Below, one piece after another: positions 1 to 9,386 of a DNA stretch of 64,000 nt. The stretch covers positions 124,001 through 188,000 of the forward strand of contig JAOTRX010000002.1 of the NCBI GenBank assembly GCA_030247675.1, in the 5' to 3' direction. Positions within the stretch are counted from its first letter, which is position 1. Every line of letters starts with the position of its first letter. Under the pieces are notes generated by a model. The model was given only the letters and a program-made list of their open reading frames with translations, did no database searches and had not been told where the DNA came from. Source of the DNA: Desulforhopalus sp. Its GTDB lineage: Bacteria; Desulfobacterota; Desulfobulbia; Desulfobulbales; Desulfocapsaceae. The position numbers and the translations under genes are program-made.

Positions 1-1239
1 CATATCCGGGGTTTCACTGGTGAGCAAGGGATTGGCACCTGAGCCGACGGCGACGATACACAGATCGCAAGCAATTTCAAACTCCGAGCCCTTGACTGCT
101 ACCGGGCGGCGTCTCCCGGAGGCATCGGGTTCCCCGAGTTCCATACGCAGGCACTCCATGCCGGTAAGCCTGCCATTTTCATTGCCGATGTAGCGGGTCG
201 GATTGGTGAGCAAGCAGAGTTCAATGCCTTCCTCTTCGGCATGGTGGATCTCAGCGCTACGGGCCGGCATTTCATCGCGGGAGCGGCGATAGACGATCTT
301 CACGCTGTCCGCGCCCAGGCGCATCGCTGTCCGCGCCGAGTCCATAGCCACGTTGCCGGCGCCGAGCACGACGACGTTTTTACCGAGAGGAATGGGGGTG
401 TCAACCTCCGGATATTTATAGGCCTTCATGAGATTGGCGCGGGTCAGGTATTCGTTGGCGGAGAGGATGCCAACATAATTTTCACCTGGAATATTCATGA
501 ATTTCGGTAGTCCGGCACCGACACCGACATAGATGGCATCGTAGCCCTCGCCGAAGAGCTCGTCCAGGGAAACGGTACGGCCAACTACGGCATTACATTG
601 CACTTTGACTCCAAGTCTCTCAAGAAAATTAACCTCTTGGGCGACAATGGCTTTCGGAAGACGGAATTCGGGAATGCCGTACACCAGAACGCCGCCTGGT
701 TTATGGAAGGCCTCAAAGATTGTGACGTCATGGCCTTTGACAATAAGATCACCGGCCACAGTGAGACCGGATGGCCCAGATCCGACGACAGCGATCTTTT
801 TCCCGGTAGGGGCTGCCTTAGGCGGCAATTCGCCGGTGCCGTGCTCTCGCTCGTAGTCAGCGCAGAATCGTTCGAGGTTGCCGATAGCTACGGGCTGGCC
901 TTTCTTGCCGACGATGCATCTTCCCTCACACTGTACCTCTTGCGGGCAAACCCGGCCGCAGACAGCAGGTAAAGCATTTTTGCCCCACAGGTTGCGGATG
1001 GCTCCAGTCATGTCGCCTTGGGCAATGAGATCAATAAAACCTGGTATATCAACACCTACCGGGCAACCTTCAACGCAACCGGGTTTTTTACATTGCAGGC
1101 ACCTTGAGGCCTCTTCCTGGGCCATTTTGACGGTATAGCCGGTGGGTACCTCCAAGAAATTTCGAGCCCTGATTTTTGGTTCTTGCTCGGGCATGGCGAC
1201 TCTGGCTTTCTGCGCTTTCTTATCTGCTGTTTCTGACAT
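1..1239 (-). CDS. nfnB: NADPH-dependent glutamate synthase-like flavoprotein, NfnB/GltA type (3' end outside window)
   Basis: Large subunit of the ferredoxin:NADP+ transhydrogenase (Nfn) type, or the related glutamate synthase small chain. The start is the ATG at 1237-1239, 7 bases after a GGAGG. The N-terminal Fe-S domain reads CLQCKKPGC, then CGRVCPQ and CEGRC. A first nucleotide-binding motif (GSGPSGL) follows near residue 150 and a second (GAGNVAMDSART) near residue 290. The gene runs off the left edge after 413 codons, so the C-terminus is missing. It lies 81 bases downstream of the FNR-like nfnA on the same strand, the usual NfnA-NfnB order. That order favours an electron-bifurcating NADH/NADPH/ferredoxin enzyme over true glutamate synthase. 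The family assignment is firm; the exact reaction is inferred from context. Confidence 0.88.
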   Translation of the reverse strand, partial: MSETADKKAQKARVAMPEQEPKIRARNFLEVPTGYTVKMAQEEASRCLQCKKPGCVEGCPVGVDIPGFIDLIAQGDMTGAIRNLWGKNALPAVCGRVCPQEVQCEGRCIVGKKGQPVAIGNLERFCADYEREHGTGELPPKAAPTGKKIAVVGSGPSGLTVAGDLIVKGHDVTIFEAFHKPGGVLVYGIPEFRLPKAIVAQEVNFLERLGVKVQCNAVVGRTVSLDELFGEGYDAIYVGVGAGLPKFMNIPGENYVGILSANEYLTRANLMKAYKYPEVDTPIPLGKNVVVLGAGNVAMDSARTAMRLGADSVKIVYRRSRDEMPARSAEIHHAEEEGIELCLLTNPTRYIGNENGRLTGMECLRMELGEPDASGRRRPVAVKGSEFEIACDLCIVAVGSGANPLLTSETPDM

Positions 1240-1320
1240 GTTTTCCTCCGAAAGTAATCGACTCCACGGTGGTGTAAATCACCAAATTAGAAAAAGTGGC
1301 ATGCTGCAATAACTCTGTGA

Positions 1321-2157
1321 TTATTTGGCATCGCGGAGGTTGCAGTAGTCTTGATGACATTTTCGTTCCTCTTCCTGGTAGGCCCTGAGCCGCAGCATGA
1401 GTTCGTCAAAGTCGACCAGGTGACCGTCAAATTCAGGGCCGTCAACGCAAGCAAATTTTGTCTGGCCACCCACGGTCACCCTGCAGCCGCCACACATCCC
1501 GGTGCCGTCGACCATGATTGGATTAAGGCTGACCATGGTGGAGACGTTAAACTCCTTGGTTATGTTGCTAACTGCCTTCATCATGGGGACCGGGCCGATG
1601 GCCACAACCAGTTTGATATCACCGCCTTTGAGGACATCTTTTAGGACATCGGTAACAAAGCCATGGTGGCCGTAGGAACCGTCATCGGTACAGATGCGCA
1701 AATCATGGGAGGCCGCTTTCATGTGGTTTTCCATAATCAGTAGCCCTTTATTGCGCGCACCAATGATACAGGTAACATCGTTGCCGATCTCCTTGAGACC
1801 CCTGGTGATGGGGTGGAGCACTGCAACCCCGGTACCGCCACCAACGCAGACAACCTTGCCAACCTTTTCCAGATGGGTAGCTTTTCCCAGAGGCCCGATA
1901 ACATCCTGATATCCCTCTCCCACCTTCAGATCCCGGAAAAGGGCAGTTGACTTGCCAACGACCATGTAAATGATAGTGATTGTGCCTTTGGCGGGGTTTG
2001 TTTCAGCCATGGTGAGGGGGATTCGCTCACCTTCCTCATTGGCCTTGAGTATTACGAATTGTCCGGGTTTTGCTTTTTTGGCAATTAATGGTGCCTCAAT
2101 TTCATTAAGAATTACGGTTCCTTGAGACATTTCTTCGCGGTTTACGATCTTAAACAT
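1321..2157 (-). CDS. nfnA: Ferredoxin-NADP+ reductase-like subunit NfnA (sulfide dehydrogenase-like FAD/NAD/2Fe-2S protein)
   Basis: Small subunit partner of the NfnB-like protein downstream. The 278-residue protein has the FNR/dihydroorotate-dehydrogenase electron-transfer layout. A FAD-binding barrel comes first, with GQFVIL and an RIPLT motif. An NAD-binding half starts at CVGGGTGVAVL (about residue 105) and includes IGARNKGLL. A C-terminal [2Fe-2S] patch reads GMCGGC, with a further cysteine at FACVDGPEFDG. ATG 2157 follows a GGAGGG. In the Nfn complex this subunit carries FAD and a 2Fe-2S cluster, binds NAD(H) and exchanges electrons with the large subunit in the cytoplasm. In sulfate reducers the pair balances NADH, NADPH and ferredoxin pools. 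SudB of sulfide dehydrogenase is the same fold and cannot be excluded. Confidence 0.9.
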   Translation of the reverse strand: MFKIVNREEMSQGTVILNEIEAPLIAKKAKPGQFVILKANEEGERIPLTMAETNPAKGTITIIYMVVGKSTALFRDLKVGEGYQDVIGPLGKATHLEKVGKVVCVGGGTGVAVLHPITRGLKEIGNDVTCIIGARNKGLLIMENHMKAASHDLRICTDDGSYGHHGFVTDVLKDVLKGGDIKLVVAIGPVPMMKAVSNITKEFNVSTMVSLNPIMVDGTGMCGGCRVTVGGQTKFACVDGPEFDGHLVDFDELMLRLRAYQEEERKCHQDYCNLRDAK

Positions 2158-2605
2158 TTTTCCCTCCGAGGATAAAAACCATTGAATTTGAAAGGCAAAA
2201 AATATTTACAGCAGCAGAACTTTGTTGCAGGCCGTTTCACGGTTAAGTAAGCACAAAGCTGCAGGTAAATCAACCTGATTGTTATTTCAGGCAAAAGGCG
2301 GGCACAATTATCAGGTAACTGATAGAGGTGGAAAAACCTTTAGATATCGTACGACAAACATTGATAGCCGAAAAGCTCCCAGCAAGGCATCTGAAAATAA
2401 ATGCGCGAGGTATCTGAGCTCCAGTATTGTTTGGATTGTTTGCCAAAGGTGCCTATCAACAAGCAACTCATGAGGAACAGGTAGAGGAGAGTCTGACCAT
2501 GGCGATGGGACTTCCAGGAAGAGGATGTAAACTCGGAAAAATGCGCTCTCATGGCTCGTGAAATACCATTCCCTGCCAAAGTTTTTTCGTTAGCTATTTT
2601 TTTAA
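2158..2605. other. Intergenic region between divergent nfnA and the cold-shock gene
   Basis: About 450 bases with no convincing gene. The open frames here are short and lack family features or ribosome-binding sites. It must contain the promoter of the nfnAB operon reading left. I see no clear operator or riboswitch. Confidence 0.4.
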
Positions 2606-2635
2606 TTGAAATTTTTTTATATGTACGAGTATATA
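2606..2635 (+). promoter_or_regulatory. Putative sigma-70-type promoter of the cold-shock gene
   Basis: TTGAAA at 2606-2611 and TATATA at 2630-2635 are separated by 18 bases, in a very AT-rich tract. Initiation near 2642 would give a leader of about 65 bases before the cold-shock ATG. Pattern match only. Confidence 0.4.
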
Positions 2636-2680
2636 TAGGGATTCGGGTGACTTTTTGTTTGATCAACAGAAAGTCAATAA

Positions 2681-2908
<228 letters not shown>

Positions 2909-2956
2909 TATCCTGACTTTTCACACCACATCCGTTTTTTCTGTTACAACCTCAGT

Positions 2957-2997
2957 AGCGTCAGGAAGGCAATTGTTTTCCTGGCGCTATTTTTTTT
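2957..2997 (+). terminator. Strong intrinsic terminator after the cold-shock gene
   Basis: An 11-bp stem (AGCGTCAGGAA with TTCCTGGCGCT, one G-T wobble) is followed by ATTTTTTTT. It ends 16 bases before the ATG of the Trm5-like gene, so it separates that gene from csp unless read-through is regulated. Confidence 0.9.
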
Positions 2998-3013
2998 GCA
3001 AGTGGATTCACCA

Positions 3014-3844
3014 ATGGCGAGGCGACTGAAAGACGCCCTGGCAGGGGTGTTGACTGCTGAAGAGCGAGAAGTTCTGGTGGGCTCGTTCGATGTCATTGGC
3101 GATATTGCCGTTATTATTATCCCCGAGGCCCTTGAGGAAAGAGAACGCCTTATCGCCGAGGCCATATTGGCAAGCAACAAAAAGATCAAGGTTGTTGCGA
3201 AACGGGCTGGTATCTACGGCGGCGAATACAGAACCATTCCTATCACTATCCTTGCAGGAGACCATCGCAAGGAGACGGAGGTACGGGAGTTCGGGGTTCG
3301 TCTGCGCCTCAATCTGGAAAATGTCTACTTCTCGGTGAGAAGCGGTAATGAAAGGCGTCGAGTTGCCCTGCTGGTCAATCCAGGTGAGTCTGTTGCGGTT
3401 CCTTTTTCCGGTATCGCCCCTTATCCGCTGATTATCTCTCGATTGAGTAAGGCAAGGACCATCGTCGGGATAGAAAAGAATCCACTTGCCCACGCTTATG
3501 CCCTTGCAAACCTGCAACTCAATAAGAAACTGTGCAATATCGTTTTGCTAGAGGGTGATGCCGCTGCCCTTCTACCCAGTCTCCATGAACCTTTTGACCG
3601 GGTGGTGATGCCCTTGCCGACCATGGCTTCGGCTTTTCTGCCTTATGCTTTGCATGTACTAAAACCAGGTGGTTTTCTTCATTTTTACGATTTGCAGAAT
3701 GAGGATGATTTTGCCGACTCGACCGTAAAAATTGCAAAGGCTTGTGACAAAGCGGGGCGCCAAATAGAGCGTACGGCCATCATCAAATGCGGTCATTGCG
3801 GACCGAGAACTTACAGGATCTGCGTTGATGCGCAGATACGCTGA
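3014..3844 (+). CDS. Trm5/TYW2-like class I SAM methyltransferase
   Basis: A 276-residue protein of the Met_10/Trm5 family, enzymes that methylate N1 of guanosine 37 next to the tRNA anticodon. The N-terminus has the family's SFDVIGDIAVI strand. The C-terminal Rossmann half contains IVGIEKNPLAHAYALAN (SAM binding), LLEGDAAALL and RVVMPLP, the last corresponding to the NPP/NLP catalytic-loop motif but altered to MPLP. ATG 3014 was chosen because the only earlier start, a TTG at 2996, lies inside the terminator of the upstream gene. Most bacteria use the unrelated TrmD for this modification, so this protein may have a different RNA target. Family assignment is good; substrate unknown. Confidence 0.8.
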   Translation: MARRLKDALAGVLTAEEREVLVGSFDVIGDIAVIIIPEALEERERLIAEAILASNKKIKVVAKRAGIYGGEYRTIPITILAGDHRKETEVREFGVRLRLNLENVYFSVRSGNERRRVALLVNPGESVAVPFSGIAPYPLIISRLSKARTIVGIEKNPLAHAYALANLQLNKKLCNIVLLEGDAAALLPSLHEPFDRVVMPLPTMASAFLPYALHVLKPGGFLHFYDLQNEDDFADSTVKIAKACDKAGRQIERTAIIKCGHCGPRTYRICVDAQIR

Positions 3845-3979
3845 TTGCCGAGACTCGAACCGGCAAGTGTTTGCGGTTGAGTTTTATCCTGCCCTTTGTT
3901 AAGTACAGCTTGGCAAATCGGTGCGCCGTCTTGACGGACTGGACGGGGCTATTAGGGAAGACTCTACCTAGGAGCAGAC

Positions 3980-5557
3980 ATGCATGTTTCATTTCTTGGC
4001 GCAACGCGAGAGGTTACCGGTTCGTTTCATACCCTGACAACCGATTCTGACACTATCCTCCTCGACTGTGGGCTCTTTCAAGGCAAGCGTAAAGAGGCGG
4101 AGGCGAAGAACCGGGTACTGCCGGTTGATCCAAAAATTCTGACAAATATGATTCTTTCGCATGCCCATGTCGATCACTCCGGGCGTCTGCCGCTGCTAAC
4201 AAAAAACGGCTTTACTGGCCAGATATTTTGCTCCCGAGCCACCGCCGCCGCAACTGCTTACCTGCTCCGCGACTCGGCGAAGATACAGGAGGGTGATGCT
4301 TCCTATCTCAACTATAAAACCGCCAAATCCTTTTTAGCAAAGGTGAAATCCGGCAATGGCAAGGTGGTCTCGGCTGACGAGCTGCAGACGATAAAGAGTA
4401 TGCTGAAGTTCGGAGATCATGGGTTACGCAGTGAAGTTATCGAAAAGCTGCTGGCAGAGCACCACCTTGAGGTGGTCACTCCCCTGTATACCATGGAGGA
4501 GGTTGAGGAAACGCTTGGTCATTTTCAAGGCATCCCCTATAATGAAACGGTCGCTATCGGCAAGGGATTAACCTGTACACTCTATGATGCCGGGCATATC
4601 CTCGGGTCGGCCATGTCGGTTATCCAGTACCAGGGGAGCAAAGGCCAGGCAAAAACTGTACTGTACTCCGGCGATTTGGGACGTTTCAACAAGCCGATCA
4701 TCAAAGATCCAACCCTTGATTTTCCCGAAGAACACCGCGATATCGATTTGTTGATTATGGAAAGTACCTATGGTAATCGGGAACACGAACCGATGCAGGA
4801 CATGAAACCTCTGCTGAAAAAGGTCCTGCTCGACACCTTTGACCGGGGTGGTTCAATTATCGTTCCGGCCTTTGCCTATGGGCGAACCCAGGAGCTCCTG
4901 TATTTTCTTCACGAGCTGTATCTCGCCAAGGAGGTGCCGGCCATGCCAGTGTGGGTGGACAGCCCCCTGGCCACTCAGATCACCCATGTTTTTGGTGAAC
5001 ATCCGGAGACCTACGACCAGCAAACCCATGATGCCTTCCTCAAAAGGGGGCTTAATCCCTTTGACTTTCCTCAGTTGAAATTTATTCAGAGCGTTGAGGA
5101 ATCTATGGCTCTGAACCGCGATCAACGGTCACACATAGTCCTTGCCGGATCTGGCATGTGTGAGGGTGGAAGGGTGCTGCACCATCTTCGCCATAAGATC
5201 CACGACGAGCGAAACACGGTCCTGATTGTCGGTTATATGGGGCAAAATACCTTCGGCCGACACCTGCAGGAGGTTGGCGACAAATACAATGCCGAAGGCC
5301 GGGAAGGCCTGGCCCCAATGGTACGTTTTTATAATAAAGACTATCCCCTGCGGGCCCATGTGGTGACACTGGGCGGATTCAGCGCCCATGGGGATCGTCA
5401 GGAGTTGCTGCGGGTGTTGAAGGCTTCCAATCTGAAGGTTAAAAAGATTGCGTTGGTGCACGGTGAGGAGGAACAAACCCTGGCCTTTGCCGAATATCTG
5501 CGGCTTGAGGGATACGAGGTAATGGTGCCGTTGCACGGTCAAAGCCTTGCTGTATAG
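3980..5557 (+). CDS. Metallo-beta-lactamase/beta-CASP ribonuclease-like protein
   Basis: A 525-residue CPSF73-like hydrolase predicted to cleave RNA with two zinc ions. Visible motifs in order: HAHVDH (motif 2, near residue 55), AGHILGSA (motif 3), YSGDLGRF and STYGNREH (motif 4). The beta-CASP segment follows (AFAYGRTQELL, SGMCEGGRV). The RMMBL tail has GGFSAHGDRQEL and LVHGEEEQ. It is longer than the usual 450-470 residues because of an insert around residues 95-165 between the first zinc motif and motif 3. ATG 3980 follows CTAGGAG. It stands alone on the + strand, 135 bases after the Trm5-like gene. Role in RNA processing is inferred from the family; the exact RNA target is unknown. Confidence 0.9.
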   Translation: MHVSFLGATREVTGSFHTLTTDSDTILLDCGLFQGKRKEAEAKNRVLPVDPKILTNMILSHAHVDHSGRLPLLTKNGFTGQIFCSRATAAATAYLLRDSAKIQEGDASYLNYKTAKSFLAKVKSGNGKVVSADELQTIKSMLKFGDHGLRSEVIEKLLAEHHLEVVTPLYTMEEVEETLGHFQGIPYNETVAIGKGLTCTLYDAGHILGSAMSVIQYQGSKGQAKTVLYSGDLGRFNKPIIKDPTLDFPEEHRDIDLLIMESTYGNREHEPMQDMKPLLKKVLLDTFDRGGSIIVPAFAYGRTQELLYFLHELYLAKEVPAMPVWVDSPLATQITHVFGEHPETYDQQTHDAFLKRGLNPFDFPQLKFIQSVEESMALNRDQRSHIVLAGSGMCEGGRVLHHLRHKIHDERNTVLIVGYMGQNTFGRHLQEVGDKYNAEGREGLAPMVRFYNKDYPLRAHVVTLGGFSAHGDRQELLRVLKASNLKVKKIALVHGEEEQTLAFAEYLRLEGYEVMVPLHGQSLAV

Positions 5558-5855
5558 GCACGGTTGAGGCAGAGAGCGACCGCGCCCAGGTCATGGCCTG
5601 GCCTTGCCGGTGGATTGCAAGTGACCGTTTGCTTTGAGAGAAAAATTCTTTTTTCTATTGATTATGGGGAAAATACGGATATAACAAAAATGACGATGCA
5701 TGGGCTACGGCTGTTGATGGGCTTGGCGGGCTGGATTTTCGCTAGCCCCTCCTGCCTGGGTAGATGTTGGCAGTCGATTTATAGGTGGTGCGAACTATCG
5801 GTAAATATAGTGAAAACGCAATTTTGAGCAAATTGTTACCAGAAGGAGGTTGCGG
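5558..5855. other. Intergenic region upstream of ferredoxin
   Basis: About 300 bases without a gene. It holds a short GC hairpin (GGGCT / AGCCC near 5729-5749) not followed by a U run. The ferredoxin ribosome-binding site AGGAGG lies at 5844-5849. No other signal was recognised. Confidence 0.4.
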
Positions 5856-6053
5856 ATGGGGGTAAAAGTTACTTTGGATGATGGGGAATGTATCGGTTGT
5901 CAAAGCTGCATAGAGCTTTGCCCCGATGTATTCGGATTTGATGACGAGACGGAGAAGGCCTACGTCTATGATCAGTATGCTGACGATGAAGAGTGCATCG
6001 AAGACGCGGCTGCCGCCTGCCCGGTTGATTGTATTGACGTTGAGGAAGAATAA
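5856..6053 (+). CDS. Ferredoxin, single [4Fe-4S] type
   Basis: A 65-residue acidic electron carrier. Ligands are CIGCQSC, then ELCP, then ACPVDC near the C-terminus. The extra cysteines (in ELCP and in EECIED) match the pattern of Desulfovibrio-type monocluster ferredoxins, where they form a disulfide or a convertible cluster. ATG 5856 sits six bases after a perfect AGGAGG; an upstream in-frame TTG at 5850 would overlap that site and is rejected. It probably supplies or accepts low-potential electrons for enzymes such as the Nfn complex encoded at the left end, but no operon link exists. The next gene starts 24 bases downstream. Confidence 0.95.
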   Translation: MGVKVTLDDGECIGCQSCIELCPDVFGFDDETEKAYVYDQYADDEECIEDAAAACPVDCIDVEEE

Positions 6054-6077
6054 GAGGTACCAGGGACGACCATACCC

Positions 6078-6647
6078 ATGGACAAGGAGCATGGTTATCC
6101 TTTTCAATTGCGACCATTCGCCTCCACTAGGGAAGCAAAGGCCTTGTCACTCGGTGGATGGCTTGCTCGATTACCGGGAATCCTTACTGTTGAGTATCAA
6201 CTAGCAGGAGATTTGCGGAACATTACCTGGCCAGCTCCCGGCGCAGGTGTTACAAGGCGTCATGAACTGTGGCGGCATACCTGCTTTGAGCTTTTTTTTG
6301 CCATTCCGGGGCAACCCGCTTATTGGGAGATCAATCTTGGCCCGGACGGCAGCTGGAATGTTTACTCTTTCGCCGCGTATCGGCAGGGCATGCGTGAGGA
6401 GGCAGCTATCGACCAGCTACCTTGCCAGACATGGCAAAAAGATGGAATGTTCTCTCTATCATGCCGGATCGATACGAGCAGACTTTGTGTGGACGCCAGA
6501 GAAATCGCCGTAGCGATTGCCGGGGTGGTCGTATTCGCCGACGGCGCCACCAGCCATTGGGCCATCGAACATCCGGAGGTTCAGCCGGATTTCCATAGTC
6601 GACAGGGATTTAGTCTTGTGCTGCCGGGAGTGACGGATCCCTCTTGA
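6078..6647 (+). CDS. DOMON-like domain protein
   Basis: A 189-residue soluble protein that looks like one DOMON-like beta-sandwich. The family hallmark is present: a VEYQLAGDLRNITWPAP-like strand followed by RRHELWRHTCFELFF (about residues 55-75). Later come YWEINLGPDGSWNVYSF and a closing HWAIEHPEVQPDFH. Members bind haem or sugars in other contexts, and bacterial members of this kind have no established function. No signal peptide is visible, so it is probably cytoplasmic. It lies 24 bases after the ferredoxin and may be co-transcribed with it, which would suit a redox role, but that is speculation. The ATG at 6078 lies in CCCATGGAC without an obvious SD. Confidence 0.75.
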   Translation: MDKEHGYPFQLRPFASTREAKALSLGGWLARLPGILTVEYQLAGDLRNITWPAPGAGVTRRHELWRHTCFELFFAIPGQPAYWEINLGPDGSWNVYSFAAYRQGMREEAAIDQLPCQTWQKDGMFSLSCRIDTSRLCVDAREIAVAIAGVVVFADGATSHWAIEHPEVQPDFHSRQGFSLVLPGVTDPS

Positions 6648-6729
6648 CGTCTTTGAAGCACGAAAAGTGACTGTGCTTTTCCGTCCCCTTCTTTGTTGAT
6701 GCATTTCCGAGAAAGAATTTGAGGCCATT

Positions 6730-8562
6730 ATGGGCAAACGCAGGATAGAATTGTTGGCACCTGCCAAAAATCTTGCTTGTGGACTTGCAGCCATTGACCA
6801 TGGCGCCGACGCAGTCTACATCGGTGGACCGCATTTTGGAGCCAGGGCCGCAGCCGCCAACAGTCTTACCGATATCGCGAAGCTGGTGGATGCTGCCCAT
6901 CTGTTTCGGGCACGGGTTTATGTCGCGCTGAACACCATCTTTGATGATCGCGAACTGGCCCTTGCTGTCCGCCTCGTTCACCAGCTTTATGACATTGGCG
7001 TAGATGCCCTCATCATTCAGGATATGGGGCTGCTGGAGTGCCAATTGCCGCCTATTCCCCTGCATGCCTCGACCCAGACCAACAACCGTACCGCGCAGAA
7101 GGTACAATTTCTTGAGAAAGTCGGATTCCGGCAGATAGTTTTAGCCCGGGAATTGAGTCTTGCCGAAATTCGGGCGATTCGCAGCGCAACCACATCAACC
7201 CTCGAGTTTTTCGTCCATGGTGCCCTGTGCGTTTCCTATAGCGGTCAGTGTTATATAAGCGAGGTCATCGCCGGGCGGAGCGCCAACCGTGGTGAGTGCG
7301 CCCAGTTCTGCCGCCATCAATATACCCTGCAAGACGGCAAGGGGAAGGTTTTTGTCCGTGACCGCCATCTGCTCAGTCTGAAGGACCTTGATCTCTCCGC
7401 CAACCTTGCCGATCTCATCGATGCCGGCATAGATTCCTTCAAGATTGAGGGGCGATTGAAAGATGAAGGGTATGTGAAAAATATAACCGCCTTTTATCGC
7501 CAGGCTCTGGACAAGCTTATTGATGCCGATGCCGGGCTGCAGCGCAGCTCGTCGGGGCGATGCAAGTATTCCTTTACTCCCGATACCGCTAAATCGTTTA
7601 ATCGGGGGAAGACCGAGTATTACCTCCTCCACAAAAGAAATACCCCAGGGGCACTGGACAGCCCGAAATCAATAGGCCAGGAATTGGGCCGGGTGGTTCA
7701 GTCGGGGCAAGGGGTTTTCGCACTTGCCACCGACAAAGAAGTCAATAACGGCGATGGCCTGTGTTTTTTTGGGCCAGATGGGGTACTTACCGGCATCAAG
7801 GTAAACCGGGTTGATGGCGGAAAGATCTACCTGCGGGATGCCGTGGTGGTTGCGGTTGGAACCCTCGTCTATCGCAACGCTGACACAGCCTTTGCCAAGC
7901 GCCTTGCCCAGAGTGATCAATGTCGAACCATGGCGGTGCGGCTATCACTTTGCGAAATTGCCGACGGTTTGCAGCTGACAGTAACCGATGAGGACGGCAT
8001 TGTTTCCTGCACTGCCGCCAAAGCCACAAAAGAGGTGGCCAAGAAGGCGGCATCACTTACTGTTATGGCGGAGAAACAGCTGAAAAAAAGTGGCGGTACG
8101 GTATTTTCGGTAGAGGAGGTGACCGTAAACCTTCAGCCGGAGTCTTTTTACCCAGCGGCGGTTTTTAATGATCTGCGGCGTACAGCCCTTGCCGGGCATC
8201 AGGAGCGCCGACTGCGAGAGTACCGTGGCGAACGCGTCGAGCCGACAGTCAACGAATATCGCTGGCCGGCGGATCAGCTGAGTTATCAGGATAACATCGG
8301 CAACCGCAAGGCCCTGGAGTTTTACCGGCGGCATGGCATCACCAAGATCCAACCATCCGGATTGCGTGCCGGGGATGTGGTGGATTGCGACCTGATGACC
8401 TGCAGATACTGTCTGAAGGCGCAGCTGGGAATGTGTTCGAAGATGGCCGGCAATACCCCGGAGATTACAGAACCACTCGTTATCGTCGATAATACCGGAG
8501 AGTATCAACTGGTCTTTGATTGTCACAAATGTGAAATGACCGTCCGAAAACGCCAGAATTAA
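6730..8562 (+). CDS. U32 family protein, RlhA-like (23S rRNA hydroxycytidine synthase family)
   Basis: A 610-residue U32 protein with the DUF3656 collagenase-like C-terminal module. The N-terminus reads ELLAPAKNLACGLAAIDHGADAVYIGG. The U32 signature is present as EFFVHGALCVSYSGQCYIS (near residue 160), followed by NRGECAQFCR. Cysteines are clustered at the far C-terminus (CDLMTCRYCLKAQLGMC and DCHKCEM), probably binding Fe-S or zinc. E. coli RlhA hydroxylates C2501 of 23S rRNA, and related TrhP acts on tRNA U34. These proteins are not proteases in practice despite the name. The length fits RlhA (about 650) better than TrhP (about 450). Stand-alone gene, convergent with the DUF2062 gene. Confidence 0.85.
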   Translation: MGKRRIELLAPAKNLACGLAAIDHGADAVYIGGPHFGARAAAANSLTDIAKLVDAAHLFRARVYVALNTIFDDRELALAVRLVHQLYDIGVDALIIQDMGLLECQLPPIPLHASTQTNNRTAQKVQFLEKVGFRQIVLARELSLAEIRAIRSATTSTLEFFVHGALCVSYSGQCYISEVIAGRSANRGECAQFCRHQYTLQDGKGKVFVRDRHLLSLKDLDLSANLADLIDAGIDSFKIEGRLKDEGYVKNITAFYRQALDKLIDADAGLQRSSSGRCKYSFTPDTAKSFNRGKTEYYLLHKRNTPGALDSPKSIGQELGRVVQSGQGVFALATDKEVNNGDGLCFFGPDGVLTGIKVNRVDGGKIYLRDAVVVAVGTLVYRNADTAFAKRLAQSDQCRTMAVRLSLCEIADGLQLTVTDEDGIVSCTAAKATKEVAKKAASLTVMAEKQLKKSGGTVFSVEEVTVNLQPESFYPAAVFNDLRRTALAGHQERRLREYRGERVEPTVNEYRWPADQLSYQDNIGNRKALEFYRRHGITKIQPSGLRAGDVVDCDLMTCRYCLKAQLGMCSKMAGNTPEITEPLVIVDNTGEYQLVFDCHKCEMTVRKRQN

Positions 8563-8611
8563 AATCAGGCTGCCTGTCGACCCGCAAAGAAAAGAGTATA
8601 TAGACAGAACT

Positions 8612-9163
8612 TCAAGGTTGGTTGTTCAGCAGCCTTTTCTTTGCCCTTCGCCGAAAAAAGACGGAAAGCAGCTTGAGGGAAACGATATAGGTGAGTATCC
8701 CCGACACCACCCCCACCTCGACACTGCCAATCAGTAAGGGGATGAGGATATCGGTGCTGAGCTGCAGCATTGCTAAGAGTGCTTCTTTCATGTCCCAGAA
8801 TTGCAGGTGGGTCAAGGCGGTGCCAAGATTGGTGAAGAGCTCCTTTACTTCGGCGAGCGGCGGGCCAGGCCAGATGAAAGTGCCCAGCCAATAGTTGAAG
8901 GTATAAACGGGGGCGACGGTGACCGGATTGGTTATCCACACCGGGGCAATTGTCGCAGCCCGATTAACGTTACAAATGGTCGCCGCTATAATGGCCAGGA
9001 TAATCTGGATGCCGACAGTGGGGGTGAAGGCGATAAACATGCCAAGTCCCAGGCCTCCGGCGATGGACCGTGGCGAACTCCGCAACCTCAGCACCCAGCG
9101 CAAGGCGGGTCTTAGGCGAAGGAGTCGATTCCGTTTTATTTGCGGTGGGGGAAAAACTGCCAT
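8612..9163 (-). CDS. DUF2062 membrane protein
   Basis: A 183-residue inner-membrane protein of the DUF2062 family. It has a basic N-terminus (RNRLLRLRPALRWVLRLRSSP), the family motif GLGLGMFIAFTPTVGIQ, then three to four hydrophobic segments with NPVTVAPVY. The end is basic (FFRRRAKKRL). The start at 9163 is chosen over 9190 because it directly follows AGGAGGCTC. Function is not established; members are often encoded with envelope glycosylation genes, and here a GT operon lies just upstream on the same strand. The 220 bases between them contain one of the dispersed hairpin repeats. Confidence 0.85.
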   Translation of the reverse strand: MAVFPPPQIKRNRLLRLRPALRWVLRLRSSPRSIAGGLGLGMFIAFTPTVGIQIILAIIAATICNVNRAATIAPVWITNPVTVAPVYTFNYWLGTFIWPGPPLAEVKELFTNLGTALTHLQFWDMKEALLAMLQLSTDILIPLLIGSVEVGVVSGILTYIVSLKLLSVFFRRRAKKRLLNNQP

Positions 9164-9386
9164 GAGCCTCCTGTTCTGCAGCGTGGCCACAATCCTCAGT
9201 TAGTATACGTGTTCTCCTGTCTGGCAGTCAATGTATTTGGCGGAGACGGGCGAGCGAAGGTTGCTTGCTCGGTACTGCCAATTCAAGGTGGCGGTTTTAC
9301 ATGTTTTCGAGCAGGGGAAACAACCAGATACTATTTCATTCTGTCGACAGGACTCTCGGTGCCGAAAGACCCGTCAGCTCCATCTT

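Noticed and set aside
3843..3866. tRNA-like T-arm (GGTTCGAGTCT on the minus strand) just after the Trm5-like gene
   Set aside because: Only a T-loop-like sequence and a 6-bp stem TTGCCG/CGGCAA are present. No acceptor stem, D-arm or anticodon arm can be built around it.
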